A stretch of 64,000 bases of DNA from Paenibacillus amylolyticus (GCF_001570725.1 NZ_BCNV01000001.1:1054001-1118000), one strand, 5' to 3'. Shown: positions 45,446 to 57,704, counted from the stretch's first letter. Notes: generated from the sequence alone by a model not told the origin. Numbers and translations are program-made.

Positions 45446-46345
45446 GTGAAAGCCATGAATACAGGAGACAGTCTCCAAAAGAAAAATAATTTGACTGGAT
45501 GGGCTTTTGTTTTGCTGGCTGTTGTCGGGATTGTTGCATTTTACTTTTACCCGATGATTCAAGCGCTGCTCTTATCGTTCAAGTCTGGTGTAGGAGCCAA
45601 TCTTGAATTTACGGGCCTTTCTAACTACAAAAGATTGTTAGTTGATACAACGTTCCGTACAGCATTATCGAATACATTTATCTACTTGATTATTCAAGTG
45701 CCTGTAATGATTATTCTCGGTTTGTTTATTTCCGTATTGCTGAATGACAGCACACTACGCTTCCGGAGCTTCTTCCGTACAGCGATTTTCTTGCCTTGTG
45801 TAACTTCATTGGTAGCGTACTCTGTTGTATTCAAATATTTGTTCGCACCAGATGGAATGGTGAATCAATTCTTGATGGGCTTGCACATTATTGGCGATCC
45901 AATTCAATGGATCACAGACCCGTTCTGGGCTAAAATTACGATCATAATCGCCGTTACTTGGCGTTGGACCGGATATAACATGATTTTCTATCTGTCATCC
46001 CTGCAAAACATCGATCAATCGATCTATGAAGCTGCAAGAATTGACGGAGCGAATGCTTTTACACAATTCTTCAAAATCACAGTACCTTTGCTTAAGCCGA
46101 TTATCCTCTTCACGTCCATCACATCAACGATTGGTACATTGCAAATCTTCGATGAGATTATGAATATTACCAAAGGTGGTCCAGGTAATGCGACCATGTC
46201 GATTTCACAATACATCTACAACCTTTCGTTCAAATATTCACCGGACTTCGGTTATGCAGCAACAGTGTCATATTCCATCGTAATCTTGATTATTGTATTG
46301 TCCATCATCCAGTTTAAAGTGGCAGGTGATAATAAAAATGGCTAA
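45446..46345 (+). CDS. Sugar ABC transporter permease 1 (MalF/UgpA-like)
   Basis: 299 aa with six membrane segments; the first is at about 20-42. The EAA loop, which docks the ATPase, reads YEAARIDGANAFTQFFKITVPLL. The GTG at 45446 is fixed by GAGGAG 7 bases upstream. The next permease overlaps its end by 8 bp. With the binding lipoprotein it forms a family CUT1 importer for oligosaccharides. No ATPase gene is adjacent, so it probably uses a shared MsmX-type ATPase encoded elsewhere, as many Firmicute CUT1 systems do. Confidence 0.94.
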   Translation: MKAMNTGDSLQKKNNLTGWAFVLLAVVGIVAFYFYPMIQALLLSFKSGVGANLEFTGLSNYKRLLVDTTFRTALSNTFIYLIIQVPVMIILGLFISVLLNDSTLRFRSFFRTAIFLPCVTSLVAYSVVFKYLFAPDGMVNQFLMGLHIIGDPIQWITDPFWAKITIIIAVTWRWTGYNMIFYLSSLQNIDQSIYEAARIDGANAFTQFFKITVPLLKPIILFTSITSTIGTLQIFDEIMNITKGGPGNATMSISQYIYNLSFKYSPDFGYAATVSYSIVILIIVLSIIQFKVAGDNKNG

Positions 46346-47168
46346 AGCTAAAGCAAAACGGATTTTCACGTATGTGTTCCTATCCATCGTCGCCTTTGTA
46401 TCCATTTTCCCTTTCTTCTGGATGCTGGTCAGTTCAACAAATGCATCAGTCGATGTAACAAAGGGTAGACTGCTGCCCGGTTCAGCTTTTATTGATAACT
46501 TCAACAAACTGATTGATTCGACAAATCTGGTACAGGCTCTCGGAAACTCGGCGATTATCTCTGTAATCTCCACTGTCTTGGCACTGTTTATTGGTTCCAT
46601 GGCAGGTTATGGCTTCGAGGTATATCGCACGAAGTCCCGTGATGTCGTGTTTAATATCCTGTTGTTATCCATGATGATTCCGTTTGCAGCGATCATGGTA
46701 CCACTGTATCGTATGTTTGCAACAATCTCGGGAGTTGCACCGGTTATCGGAATCAACACGATGGCAGCAGTGATCTTGCCGACCATCGCAACAGCGTTCC
46801 TAATCTTTTTCTTCCGTCAAAACACCAAAATGTTTCCGAAAGACTTGCTGGAAGCTGGACGTATTGATGGGTTGAGTGAACTCGGCATCTTCTTGAAGAT
46901 CTACATGCCAACCATGAAAACAACATATGCAGCGGCAGCAATCATTACATTCATGAGTAGCTGGAACAACTATCTGTGGCCACTCATTGTATTGCAAACA
47001 CCTGACCAACAAACGATTCCACTGTTGATCTCAAATCTGGGTGCTGGTTATTCTCCGGATTACGGAGTAATCATGACAGCAATCGTGATTGCAACACTAC
47101 CTACAGCAATCGTTTTCTTCATCATGCAGAAACATTTTGTTGCAGGTATGGTAGGTTCCGTGAAGTAA
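46338..47168 (+). CDS. Sugar ABC transporter permease 2 (MalG/UgpE-like)
   Basis: 276 aa, six membrane segments. The EAA loop is LLEAGRIDGLSELGIFLKIYMP. The ATG at 46338 lies inside the end of permease 1 and has AGGTGA 8 bases upstream; an in-frame ATG at 46293 would be deep inside permease 1 and lacks a site. It pairs with permease 1 to form the membrane channel of the importer. A terminator follows. Confidence 0.94.
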   Translation: MAKAKAKRIFTYVFLSIVAFVSIFPFFWMLVSSTNASVDVTKGRLLPGSAFIDNFNKLIDSTNLVQALGNSAIISVISTVLALFIGSMAGYGFEVYRTKSRDVVFNILLLSMMIPFAAIMVPLYRMFATISGVAPVIGINTMAAVILPTIATAFLIFFFRQNTKMFPKDLLEAGRIDGLSELGIFLKIYMPTMKTTYAAAAIITFMSSWNNYLWPLIVLQTPDQQTIPLLISNLGAGYSPDYGVIMTAIVIATLPTAIVFFIMQKHFVAGMVGSVK

Positions 47169-47212
47169 TGAAAACAGCATAATCCGTGCAAATGAGGGGT
47201 GCAGGAAAGAAG

Positions 47213-47248
47213 AGAGGGCGCTGTTATGGCGTACCTCTGTCTTTTTTG
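47213..47248 (+). terminator. Terminator after the ABC permease genes
   Basis: AGAGGGCG (47213-47220) pairs with CGTACCTCT (47230-47238) with a one-base bulge, followed by a T-rich tract. Confidence 0.65.
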
Positions 47249-47311
47249 TGTATGTAAAGCAAAAAGGAAATCCAGAGTAAACCTTGAATAAGTCAAACTA
47301 TAACGTTTTAA

Positions 47312-50374
<3,063 letters not shown>

Positions 50375-50397
50375 ATAAAAAATTATTTGCAATAAAG

Positions 50398-50436
50398 AAC
50401 AGAGGCCTTCGCTTGTTGGAGGCCTCTGTTTTGTTA
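50398..50436 (+). terminator. Rho-independent terminator after lacZ
   Basis: AACAGAGGCCT (50398-50408) pairs with AGGCCTCTGTT (50420-50430), followed by TTGTT. Confidence 0.85.
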
Positions 50437-50527
50437 TGTCCATGATTAGCTTGGGATGTGATCTATGAAACCGTTCTCTCCCCGGCCACGTAATGTACAA
50501 GACAGGAGACATAAGAGGGGGTTCAAG

Positions 50528-50833
50528 ATGAGTAGAAAAGCAAAGACAGGTATATGGGTGACGGTGTTGGTCTTTCTGGGCATCATTGTTGGATGTTTCA
50601 TATGGTATTTCAATACGGCTTCGGGTGAACGTGCACTCAAAACGATGAGATCCAATAACTCGGGCGGCCTGGAGCGGGTCGTTAAAGTGTACAGTAATAA
50701 TGGTGAATTGATTCAAACCTATGATGGCAAAATTGACGTGGAAGATACGGAATACGGGAATAAAGTATTATTCGATCTCAATGGGAAACGTGTCGTGATT
50801 TATAATGCAACGATTGTTGTTGAAGAGAAGTGA
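50528..50833 (+). CDS. Small membrane-anchored protein of unknown function
   Basis: 101 aa. A basic start (MSRKAKTG) is followed by one membrane segment (about 9-28) and an outside domain with YSNNGELIQTYDGKIDVEDT and KVLFDLNGKRVVIYNATIVV, a beta-rich repeat pattern. The ATG at 50528 follows AGAGGGGG. I do not recognise the family; the topology suggests a surface-facing domain held to the membrane. It lies 64 bp before another small membrane protein and may be cotranscribed. Confidence 0.65.
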   Translation: MSRKAKTGIWVTVLVFLGIIVGCFIWYFNTASGERALKTMRSNNSGGLERVVKVYSNNGELIQTYDGKIDVEDTEYGNKVLFDLNGKRVVIYNATIVVEEK

Positions 50834-50897
50834 AGACACCCTATTGCTTATATGGTAAAATTAAGGAAATGACATAAGGGTCGGGTGAGATTTTTTG

Positions 50898-51176
50898 GTG
50901 GATATGTACCTCATAATCACTGTTGCAATTTTGGGAATGATCCTGTTCTATAGCTTGATCGCTTATTTCTTGATTCGTTTCATTTCGAGAAAAGCATTTA
51001 AGCTTACGTTAACCAAATATGAAATGATGGAGATTATGACTTGGCTCGCCGTGCTGTTTATTACCTTCATGATGATTAAGAATGGTTCAATAAATCTTCT
51101 CTTGCCGGTTGTTTTACTTATCATTCCATTGATCAATTTGCGAAGGTCTAATCGGAAACATAGAGAGATGAATTAG
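50898..51176 (+). CDS. Small integral membrane protein of unknown function
   Basis: 92 aa with about three hydrophobic segments (about 4-26, 45-60, 65-82) and a basic end (LRRSNRKHREMN). The GTG at 50898 follows GGGTGAG by 8 bases; the neighbouring TTG (50895) and ATG (50904) are possible. I do not recognise a family. It follows another small membrane protein and a terminator comes after it. Confidence 0.6.
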   Translation: MDMYLIITVAILGMILFYSLIAYFLIRFISRKAFKLTLTKYEMMEIMTWLAVLFITFMMIKNGSINLLLPVVLLIIPLINLRRSNRKHREMN

Positions 51177-51224
51177 TATAGTCTTCCTAAGTTGGGGCAA
51201 GGCACAAGAAGGACGAACATAGGA

Positions 51225-51264
51225 AAGGTTGACGGGGATTATATCACTAGTCAGCCTTTTTTAG
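51225..51264 (+). terminator. Rho-independent terminator
   Basis: AAGGTTGAC (51225-51233) pairs with GTCAGCCTT (51250-51258) with one wobble, followed by T residues. Confidence 0.75.
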
Positions 51265-51303
51265 TTTCATTACGAATGTTGAAAATGAACAAGGAGGAGT
51301 TTA

Positions 51304-51741
51304 GTGATGATTCTGGGCCGATCAACTGACACTTCAGGTTTAACGCAGGTTGCCAATCTTTCAGATGAGTTGCAGTCTGTGTTTGATCAAGCAGAAAGCA
51401 AATATCAAATAGTTGATATTGAACTATTCTTTGTTTTCAGGTGTCTTCCTGAAGAATACGATAGAAGGTCCACGGTCAGGCATGTGAAGAAGGAGAATGT
51501 CATCTATTTTGATCTGGTGGTCAGCGAGGATCGGTATAAGACATTAAGCAAAAGCAGACAACGGTATGTGTTAAGCCATGAGTTTTATGATTTTTTGAGT
51601 GAGAAGCTCCAGAAATACAAAATTGAACATCTTAACGCGAATGAATTTATTGCAGATATGGGCATATGGCTGAGGGAGATCGGATGGTTGCAGACTGAAG
51701 AGGAAGCTGAAATAAGTGAATTTGAAGAAAAATATAACTAA
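51304..51741 (+). CDS. Hypothetical protein, 145 aa
   Basis: The GTG at 51304 has AAGGAGG 7 bases upstream, a strong site; the ATG at 51307 is the alternative. The protein is soluble and acidic at its end (EEEAEISEFEEKYN), with a mixed pattern (VDIELFFVFRCLPEEYDRRS, VIYFDLVVSEDRYKTLSKSR). I do not recognise the family. Its isolated setting between two terminators, single copy and acidic character are compatible with an immunity protein, but no toxin gene is adjacent, so this is a guess. Confidence 0.6.
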   Translation: MMILGRSTDTSGLTQVANLSDELQSVFDQAESKYQIVDIELFFVFRCLPEEYDRRSTVRHVKKENVIYFDLVVSEDRYKTLSKSRQRYVLSHEFYDFLSEKLQKYKIEHLNANEFIADMGIWLREIGWLQTEEEAEISEFEEKYN

Positions 51742-51765
51742 CATAATAAATTAAACATAAACAAC

Positions 51766-51798
51766 AAAAAGAAGCCCTCTTTCGAGAGCTTCTTTTTC
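51766..51798. terminator. Terminator after the 145-aa protein
   Basis: AAAGAAGCCCTC pairs with GAGAGCTTCTTT around a TTTC loop, with T tract on the plus strand and A tract before it. Confidence 0.85.
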
Positions 51799-51921
51799 AT
51801 GGGAGAGGAGAAACCGGACGAAGAGCTTATGGGGAAACGTAAGTCTTCTCCGCGGTTGTCTACGACACTTGTGATGTCGATAATTATAGAATCGCCCGAT
51901 TGTTTCCTTTTTATACATATG

Positions 51922-51943
51922 CGTCAACAATTCGTCAACAATT
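51922..51943. repeat. Tandem 11-bp repeat upstream of rsmD
   Basis: CGTCAACAATT is present twice in direct succession, about 100 bp before rsmD. One helical turn apart, it could be a protein site or a slippage duplication. Confidence 0.6.
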
Positions 51944-52041
51944 TTCCAAGGCAAATGAAGACCGAACATTTTTCAAACTGAACCCGAGTGTGGTACGATA
52001 GCCGTATCAATAAACTTACATAGAGAAAAGGTGACTCGTCA

Positions 52042-52650
52042 GTGAGAGTGGTATCTGGGAGTGCGAAAGGCAGGCCGCTGAAGGCTGTTCCTGGCACAGG
52101 CACGCGACCGACCACCGACAAGGTGAAGGAAGCGTTATTTAGCATGGTTGGTCCTTATTTTGAGGGCGGCACAGCATTGGATCTGTTTGCAGGCAGTGGG
52201 GGTCTCGGTATTGAGGCGCTGAGCCGCGGCATGGACAAGGCTGTTTTTGTTGATTTGGAATCGAAAAGTATTGAAGTGATCCGCATGAATCTGAAGGCGA
52301 CCAAGCTGGAAGACCAGGCGGCTGTATACCGTAATGATGCAGGTCGTGCATTGAAGGCACTCGCCAAGCGAGGCACAACGTTCGATCTGGTGTTTCTCGA
52401 CCCGCCGTATCGCATGAAGAACGGGCACGAGTTGATGCTGACCATGCACGAACTGGAACTTCTGGAACCCGAAGCAACCATCGTGCTTGAATATGAATCC
52501 AAACATGATTACCCTGAGCAATTCGGCCCGTTTGAACAAACGCGCAAGGCTTTGTATGGGGAGACGGCAGTATCCATCTATTATTATGCGCCTGAAGCAG
52601 TTGAAGATGGAGAATCCATTACACCGGAAGAGGAGGCTCCTCATGACTGA
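52042..52650 (+). CDS. rsmD: 16S rRNA (guanine(966)-N(2))-methyltransferase RsmD
   Basis: 202 aa. It methylates G966 of 16S rRNA in the assembled small subunit. The start [18 protein letters not shown], the S-adenosylmethionine loop [18 protein letters not shown] and the catalytic [11 protein letters not shown] (NPPY-type) are all present. The GTG start follows AAAGGTGA. A C-terminal acidic tail ([13 protein letters not shown]) is a lineage extra. It overlaps coaD by 8 bp; the rsmD-coaD pairing is conserved in bacilli. Confidence 0.95.
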   Translation: MRVVSGSAKGRPLKAVPGTGTRPTTDKVKEALFSMVGPYFEGGTALDLFAGSGGLGIEALSRGMDKAVFVDLESKSIEVIRMNLKATKLEDQAAVYRNDAGRALKALAKRGTTFDLVFLDPPYRMKNGHELMLTMHELELLEPEATIVLEYESKHDYPEQFGPFEQTRKALYGETAVSIYYYAPEAVEDGESITPEEEAPHD

Positions 52651-53158
52651 AATGATACATCGACAGGAACGGATCGCCGTATATCCTGGAAGTTTTGATC
52701 CCGTAACGATGGGGCATCTCGATATTATCGCCAGAGCGTCGAAGCAATTTGATCGCGTCATTGTGGCTGTGTTGAACAATATGAGTAAAAATCCGCTCTT
52801 TACAGTGGAGGAACGCAAGGAACTGATCACGGAAGTAACCCGCCATCTACCGAATGTGGAGGTGGACAGTTTCCGCGATCTGACGGCCAATTATGTCCGT
52901 CAAAAGGAAGCACAGGTTATCGTTCGTGGTATACGCTCGGTAACTGATTTTGAATACGAACTGCAATTGGCATCGACCAACAGCAAGTTGAATCCGGATG
53001 CGGAAACGATATTTATGATGACGAATCCAAAGTATTCCTATTTAAGTTCCAGCATCGTCAAAGAAATCGCTCATTATCATGGAGATGTAACAGATCTTGT
53101 ATCACCTGAAGTGGAAGCTGCGCTCCGTCAGAAAATCAGCGAGAAAACCGGCGGTTAA
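52643..53158 (+). CDS. coaD: Phosphopantetheine adenylyltransferase
   Basis: 171 aa. It makes dephospho-CoA from ATP and 4'-phosphopantetheine, a late step of CoA synthesis. The nucleotidyl-transferase motif [15 protein letters not shown] (T/HxGH) and the late [19 protein letters not shown] (ISST-type) are clear, with [16 protein letters not shown] between. The start at 52643 follows GAGGAGG by 7 bases, inside the rsmD end. Its last 23 bp overlap the convergent ylbJ gene. Confidence 0.96.
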   Translation: MTEMIHRQERIAVYPGSFDPVTMGHLDIIARASKQFDRVIVAVLNNMSKNPLFTVEERKELITEVTRHLPNVEVDSFRDLTANYVRQKEAQVIVRGIRSVTDFEYELQLASTNSKLNPDAETIFMMTNPKYSYLSSSIVKEIAHYHGDVTDLVSPEVEAALRQKISEKTGG

Positions 53159-54473
53159 ACCAGAGGGTAAGACCTGATAGACTAATCATAATTGCAAGAA
53201 GTAACGCTAGACCCATGCAGGCAGCAGGGAAGGCGCTCCATATGGCGTTAATCGTGTATGTGTTGCCTGGATTATGTATGAAGAGCCAACTGAATGGTGT
53301 TGACAGGTCCTGGTCTGCATTCGTCTGTAATGTGGTCCAGGCTTGTGTGCTATATCGGCTGAACGGCAACCAGAGGAACAGGCTGATAAAAAAGGCGATG
53401 ATCCCATGAATCAGACGAACTCCGGCAAAATACAACATGGATTTGCTGTCGGGTCCAGTTGCTTTCAGGACAGCAGAGACTTGCAGATGGGAGCATAGAC
53501 CGCCCCATCCCAAAACAGCTGCAAGCAGGGACATCAGCAGGGCAGGTGTAAGCGAAGTTTGGCTCAAATGGTAGGTGCCCAAATGAAGCTCCAAAAAGGC
53601 TGGCCACAGCGCAGCAGAAGAACCAGGAGTCACATAAAGGGAGAGTAGCCGGATAAATACGGCAAAACCGATCATGTATCCTCCGGTCATCATCAAAGTC
53701 TGCACAGCCTGGGATACGGTGTCACCTAACAGTTTGCCAAACCCTCTTCCATCACGACTATGGGCTTCCCTGGCTGCAATCATCATATCAGACCATGTAC
53801 TGCGTCGTTTGATGTTAGAGTGGTGGGGGAGAGATGAGCGACTTGTGGAACTTGCAGGACTTGCAGCCAGAGAACCAAGAGAACTGTTATCCGCTTGGAG
53901 GGCTGTCGAACCAACCCGATCTTTCTGGTTACCCGGTGCAGGCAAGAGACGCACGGCAAAAATGGCAGCAATCCAGCCGCTGATCCAGTGAACCACTAAG
54001 AGGAAATATCCGGCAGCAGGCTGGTGAAGAAAAGCAGCACCAACGACCAGGATGATCATCATTGGATTAGCAAAATGAGCTGCTGCTGCAAGGATAACCG
54101 CCTGCTTGGCGGTAATTTGTCTATCCTGAAATAAACGGGATACCGCATCTGCTCCTGCAGGGAATCCGCCGCACATGCCAACAGCGATAGCGAGCCCAGC
54201 ACTGCCTGGAAGTCTGAACCAGCGTTGCATTAGTGGTCCGAGCAAGGCACCCATCGCGTGGGTGAAGCCAAACGCAGTGAGCATTTGGGATAACATCAGG
54301 AACGGAAGCATGGCAGGGAAGATGATTTTCCACCATATATCCAGACCTTGAATAGAGGCATCAAATGCTTCTTTTGGGGAAGCAACTACGGCAATGACCA
54401 GTGCTAAAGCGCCAGTACTCAGAAGTATCGTTCGTAACGGGCCAGAATCTCTAACCTCGCTCTGTATTGTCAT
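53136..54473 (-). CDS. ylbJ: Sporulation integral membrane protein YlbJ
   Basis: 445 aa with about eight hydrophobic segments and the nucleoside-recognition (Gate) signatures [20 protein letters not shown] and [20 protein letters not shown]. YlbJ is needed for efficient sporulation in B. subtilis. A hydrophilic, Ser-rich insertion lies at about 183-222 ([20 protein letters not shown]), which makes it longer than the 408-aa B. subtilis protein. GAGGTGAAACG precedes the ATG. It is antisense to the rsmD-coaD unit and its 3' end overlaps coaD. Confidence 0.92.
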   Translation of the reverse strand: MTIQSEVRDSGPLRTILLSTGALALVIAVVASPKEAFDASIQGLDIWWKIIFPAMLPFLMLSQMLTAFGFTHAMGALLGPLMQRWFRLPGSAGLAIAVGMCGGFPAGADAVSRLFQDRQITAKQAVILAAAAHFANPMMIILVVGAAFLHQPAAGYFLLVVHWISGWIAAIFAVRLLPAPGNQKDRVGSTALQADNSSLGSLAASPASSTSRSSLPHHSNIKRRSTWSDMMIAAREAHSRDGRGFGKLLGDTVSQAVQTLMMTGGYMIGFAVFIRLLSLYVTPGSSAALWPAFLELHLGTYHLSQTSLTPALLMSLLAAVLGWGGLCSHLQVSAVLKATGPDSKSMLYFAGVRLIHGIIAFFISLFLWLPFSRYSTQAWTTLQTNADQDLSTPFSWLFIHNPGNTYTINAIWSAFPAACMGLALLLAIMISLSGLTLWFNRRFSR

Positions 54474-54794
54474 CGTTTCACCTCATATCAAATAGCGCCA
54501 ATTCGGCATCTGAATCGTTATGGACGGCCGAATGACGCCCGAGGGCGGTTCGGCCTTGACCGGACAGGCTATGGTATACAGCGGCCTATCCGGCCTGTAC
54601 CATTGTATGCACAGGGACCAGAGTGTTAGACTTGAAATAAATATTAAACAAGATGAGCTGAGTATTTGCATGACAAAGAGTGAGAGAGTGCGAAACCTAA
54701 CCGGAGAATGGAAGTATTCAAAAGGTGGTATTGCGATCACTAATTTGTGTAGAGTTCAGCTTATATAGAGATACAAAGAACGGAGGCTCATGCG
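54474..54794. other. Divergent promoter region between ylbJ and ylbL
   Basis: 321 bp. In B. subtilis ylbK (a patatin-like gene) lies between ylbJ and ylbL; it is absent here. GC-rich palindromic stretches (GGCCGAATGA with TTCGGCC near 54523-54552; GGCCTATCCGGCC near 54584) are present. No convincing frame is seen. Confidence 0.5.
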
Positions 54795-55835
54795 ATGAAT
54801 CGGATTCGGAAATCTGGCGGATTCAGAGCTTCGATCTTTGTGATCGTGGTGGCTCTGGTCGTCTATGTTGCCGTGTACATGCCAACGCCATATATCATAT
54901 ATATGCCTGGCAGTGCAGATGAAGTAAAACCAATGGTAACCGTTAAGGGTGGAGACCGGGATGAACGCGGTGTATTTATGATGACGACTGTGTCGGCAAC
55001 GTATGCCAATGTGTTTTTGCTAGGAACCTCTCTGTTCAATCAAAATGCCCAAGTGGATAAAAAGGAAGACCGACTGCGCGGCAAAAGCGAAGCGGAATAC
55101 TCTGCTGAACAGGTATGGTTCATGAGTGACTCGCAATCCTCCGCAATGGAGGCTGCATATGAGCAGGCTGGCGTTTCGTACTCCATTGTACCTGAACATA
55201 TCTTTGTATTTGGACTGTCCGAAGACCCAAAACCGGAAGGAGACATTGCTCCGGGCGATATTATTCTGGGAGTGAACGGGACAGCTACGCCGGATAATAC
55301 GGTCCTTTCTGCCCAGTTAAAAGATAAAAAGGTCGGAGATACGGTCGAAATGCAACTGGAACGTGGTGGAGAGACCATTAGCCGGGACGTGAAGCTGATT
55401 CAGGTCAAAGACAGTAAAACGGGTGAAACCCGACCGGGACTCGGCGTAATGATTGGTGCGGTTCAGAAGGTGAAAGCGGAAGATCCGGACAAACAGATCT
55501 CTTTCACCGATACCCAGGTTGGTGGTCCGTCTGCCGGATTGATGTTTACGTTGGAGATCTATAACCAGTTAACACCTGGAGATCTGACGAAAGGTCATCG
55601 AATTGCGGGTACAGGTACCATTACCAAGGACGGTGTGGTGGGTGCCATTGGTGGTGTAGTGCACAAGATTGTAGCCGCTGACCGGAAAGAAGCGGAATTC
55701 TTCTTTGTGCCGAAGGATAATTACAAGGAAGCGGAAGCCAAGGCTGAACAAATTGGCACCAAAATGAAACTTGTGCCTGTGAGCACGGTGGATGACGCGT
55801 TGGCTTATTTGAAAACCTTGTCTGTAAAATCATAG
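54795..55835 (+). CDS. ylbL: YlbL/SepM-type membrane serine protease (PDZ + Lon-like)
   Basis: 346 aa. One N-terminal membrane segment (about 13-31) places the rest outside. A PDZ domain (about 120-205, GDIAPGDIILGVNG) precedes an S16 Lon-like protease domain with the Ser in VGGPSAGLMFTLEI and the Lys in VVHKIVAADRKEA. Family members cleave small secreted or membrane peptides, such as SepM trimming a pheromone in streptococci; YlbL in B. subtilis has a checkpoint-related role with DdcP/YneA. AACGGAGG lies before the ATG. Confidence 0.92.
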   Translation: MNRIRKSGGFRASIFVIVVALVVYVAVYMPTPYIIYMPGSADEVKPMVTVKGGDRDERGVFMMTTVSATYANVFLLGTSLFNQNAQVDKKEDRLRGKSEAEYSAEQVWFMSDSQSSAMEAAYEQAGVSYSIVPEHIFVFGLSEDPKPEGDIAPGDIILGVNGTATPDNTVLSAQLKDKKVGDTVEMQLERGGETISRDVKLIQVKDSKTGETRPGLGVMIGAVQKVKAEDPDKQISFTDTQVGGPSAGLMFTLEIYNQLTPGDLTKGHRIAGTGTITKDGVVGAIGGVVHKIVAADRKEAEFFFVPKDNYKEAEAKAEQIGTKMKLVPVSTVDDALAYLKTLSVKS

Positions 55836-56184
55836 GATTTTAAACGGGCGGGAAGAGATCGAGCCAACGTTGAACCGGATGGATAAAGAACGGATGAAAT
55901 CGGAATAATTGATTACAGTGGAATGAAGTGTGATCAAGAGATTAAAGAAAGATTAACAGACTCACTAGACCCACAAGACTCAAAGTTATTAAAATAACTA
56001 AAAGAATTAAGATAACAAGAGAAGTGAATAAGGAAATCCCCTTGTTGCGAGGTGCCTGAGCGGCGCGCAGCAAGGGGATTTTTTTACTTGTACAATTGAG
56101 TGTCGAATATTTAAGAATCAATGATCCCTAAATGATGGGAATTAAAAGCTCTATATGAGATTAAGCCTTTTGATCAAAAGCAGA
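55836..56184. other. Intergenic region between ylbL and tmcAL 3' ends
   Basis: 349 bp between converging genes. It is A-rich (55920-56030) and holds a strong terminator at 56034-56086. No gene is seen. Confidence 0.5.
56034..56086 (+). terminator. Rho-independent terminator for ylbL
   Basis: AAATCCCCTTG (56034-56044) pairs with CAAGGGGATTT (56071-56081), extended by TTGCG/CGCAG, and followed by T residues. Confidence 0.85.
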
Positions 56185-57417
56185 TTACACTCTCACAGGC
56201 GACTCATAGTAGTCACTGAACATCCTGCGTGTATCCCTATGCTCGCAAGAGAGCCCATACGCAACCTGAGCTTGGATATCCAGTTCCAGCTGATTGTGGG
56301 TGAACGTCGACGGTTTCAGCACAACAGGCAGTGACGCGGTCTTCTTCATCTGTTTAAGCAGGCTTTGCCCTTGAGTATTAAATCCAAGGACGCGGAGATA
56401 TCCGGGTCCGGCAGCCAATTGCTCTGGGGAACACTCGGCTTTGGTGTGATTCAGGAGCAAGTGGGCAAGCATACGCTGAAGCTTTGTGCGTGTGTAACGT
56501 TTGGTCTTCAGTGCATCCAGGAGTGATTCGACTGAAGGCTCCGGGAGCTGAGCGAGTGTACGGCTCAGCCGGTGTTCCAGGCCTTCCGTGACTTCGGCGA
56601 TGCGTTCCAGCTCGGAGGCACGGCGGGTGGCCGCAAGGTGCAACAGCGGCTGTGCAAAGCGCTCCCAGTGTATGGGAGCGCGCCCTTCCTGCCATTCGCG
56701 ATGAAGAATGGCAAGGGTCGCCGCCGGCACGTATGGCGCGGCGGCATCGGGGCCGTCCGCCATCAGCAGGCGGCGGACGGCTGTGGCACTGGCGATCGCC
56801 CCCGGCCCGGGCGTCGCCTCATGATACGCGGCACCGGTACGCGCCGCCGTAAAGGGCTGGATCGCGCTGCCAAGTCGTTGCAGCGCGATTAGGTAGTGCA
56901 GCCCAAGCGAATTGTTGGGCTGCTCCAGCAGTGCAGCGGCGTCGTGAGCATCGACGCCGCCGGGCGCCAGCGCTGCCGCCGCGCCTGCGTACGCGGCGGG
57001 GTAGTTGGCGCCTTCCCGCAGGCGGCGCGCGATGTCCTCGCGCATCCCTGCGGGCTCTACAGCCAGCACGCGCGCAATGCGCTGCAGGCTGTCCAGGTCG
57101 CCAGACTCGCTGCCGAAGCATAGCGAGTCCACAACGCCGGTGCGGTGCAGCAGCGATACCGCACCAAAGGCAAACCACTCTGCCGGTTGTACTGCGTACG
57201 CCACCGGCAGTTCAAGCACCAGATCGGCGCCTGCGTGCAGCGCCATCTCGGTGCGCGCCCTTTTACCTACGATGGCGGGCTCGCCACGCTGGAGAAAAGG
57301 GCCGCTCATAACGGCAACAACGGCGTCTGCGCCGCTTAGCCGCCGAGCTTCCTGCAAATGATAGACGTGCCCATTGTGCAAAGGGTTATATTCAACAATG
57401 ACGCCTACGGCTTTCAT
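56185..57417 (-). CDS. tmcAL: tRNA(Met) cytidine acetate ligase (TmcAL/YlbM)
   Basis: 410 aa. It activates acetate with ATP and forms N4-acetylcytidine at the wobble position of elongator tRNA-Met. The nucleotidyl-transferase motif is VIVEYNPLHNGHVYHLQEAR and the next conserved stretch is VMSGPFLQRGEPAIVGKRAR. The middle third (about 56650-57250) is unusually GC-rich, mostly Ala/Gly/Arg, unlike its neighbours, while both ends have normal composition. AAAGGAG lies 11 bases before the ATG. It is in the expected ylbL-ylbM-ylbN order but transcribed leftward. Confidence 0.93.
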   Translation of the reverse strand: MKAVGVIVEYNPLHNGHVYHLQEARRLSGADAVVAVMSGPFLQRGEPAIVGKRARTEMALHAGADLVLELPVAYAVQPAEWFAFGAVSLLHRTGVVDSLCFGSESGDLDSLQRIARVLAVEPAGMREDIARRLREGANYPAAYAGAAAALAPGGVDAHDAAALLEQPNNSLGLHYLIALQRLGSAIQPFTAARTGAAYHEATPGPGAIASATAVRRLLMADGPDAAAPYVPAATLAILHREWQEGRAPIHWERFAQPLLHLAATRRASELERIAEVTEGLEHRLSRTLAQLPEPSVESLLDALKTKRYTRTKLQRMLAHLLLNHTKAECSPEQLAAGPGYLRVLGFNTQGQSLLKQMKKTASLPVVLKPSTFTHNQLELDIQAQVAYGLSCEHRDTRRMFSDYYESPVRV

Positions 57418-57521
57418 GGTTAGAGGTACTCCTTTCGATTGGATATCCGATTATGTATAACATCCATTCCATCATAGGGGATGTCATGTATTAGATCAAA
57501 TTATGCACCAATTCAGACAAG

Positions 57522-57562
57522 AAAAAAGCACAAATCCGACATCAACGGATGTCAGACTGTGC
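57522..57562 (-). terminator. Terminator for hmp
   Basis: On the minus strand GCACAGTCTGACAT pairs with ATGTCGGATTTGTGC (two mismatches), followed by six T. It is about 140 bp past the hmp stop. Confidence 0.75.
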
Positions 57563-57704
57563 CTGTAAATCTATTGCATATTTTGGATAATTGGAGAATG
57601 ACCTCTTTATAACTTCATCTTAATAATTCAGCATGATAGGACACTTACCTATACACTTATACATTAGGAAGTTAGCCCAATCACATCTTATAAGCTCAGA
57701 ACGC

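Larger units (their letters stand above)
51742..52041. other. Intergenic region upstream of rsmD
   Basis: 300 bp. It holds a terminator (51766-51797), an 11-bp tandem duplication (51922-51943) and a TACGAT -10-like element near 51996. No gene is seen. Confidence 0.5.

Noticed and set aside
54483..54768. Short frames in both directions between ylbJ and ylbL
   Set aside because: No ribosome site or family features; the stretch is better read as a divergent promoter region.
56650..57361. Several overlapping plus-strand frames over tmcAL
   Set aside because: They arise from the lack of stops in GC-rich DNA; the minus-strand gene has clear motifs.
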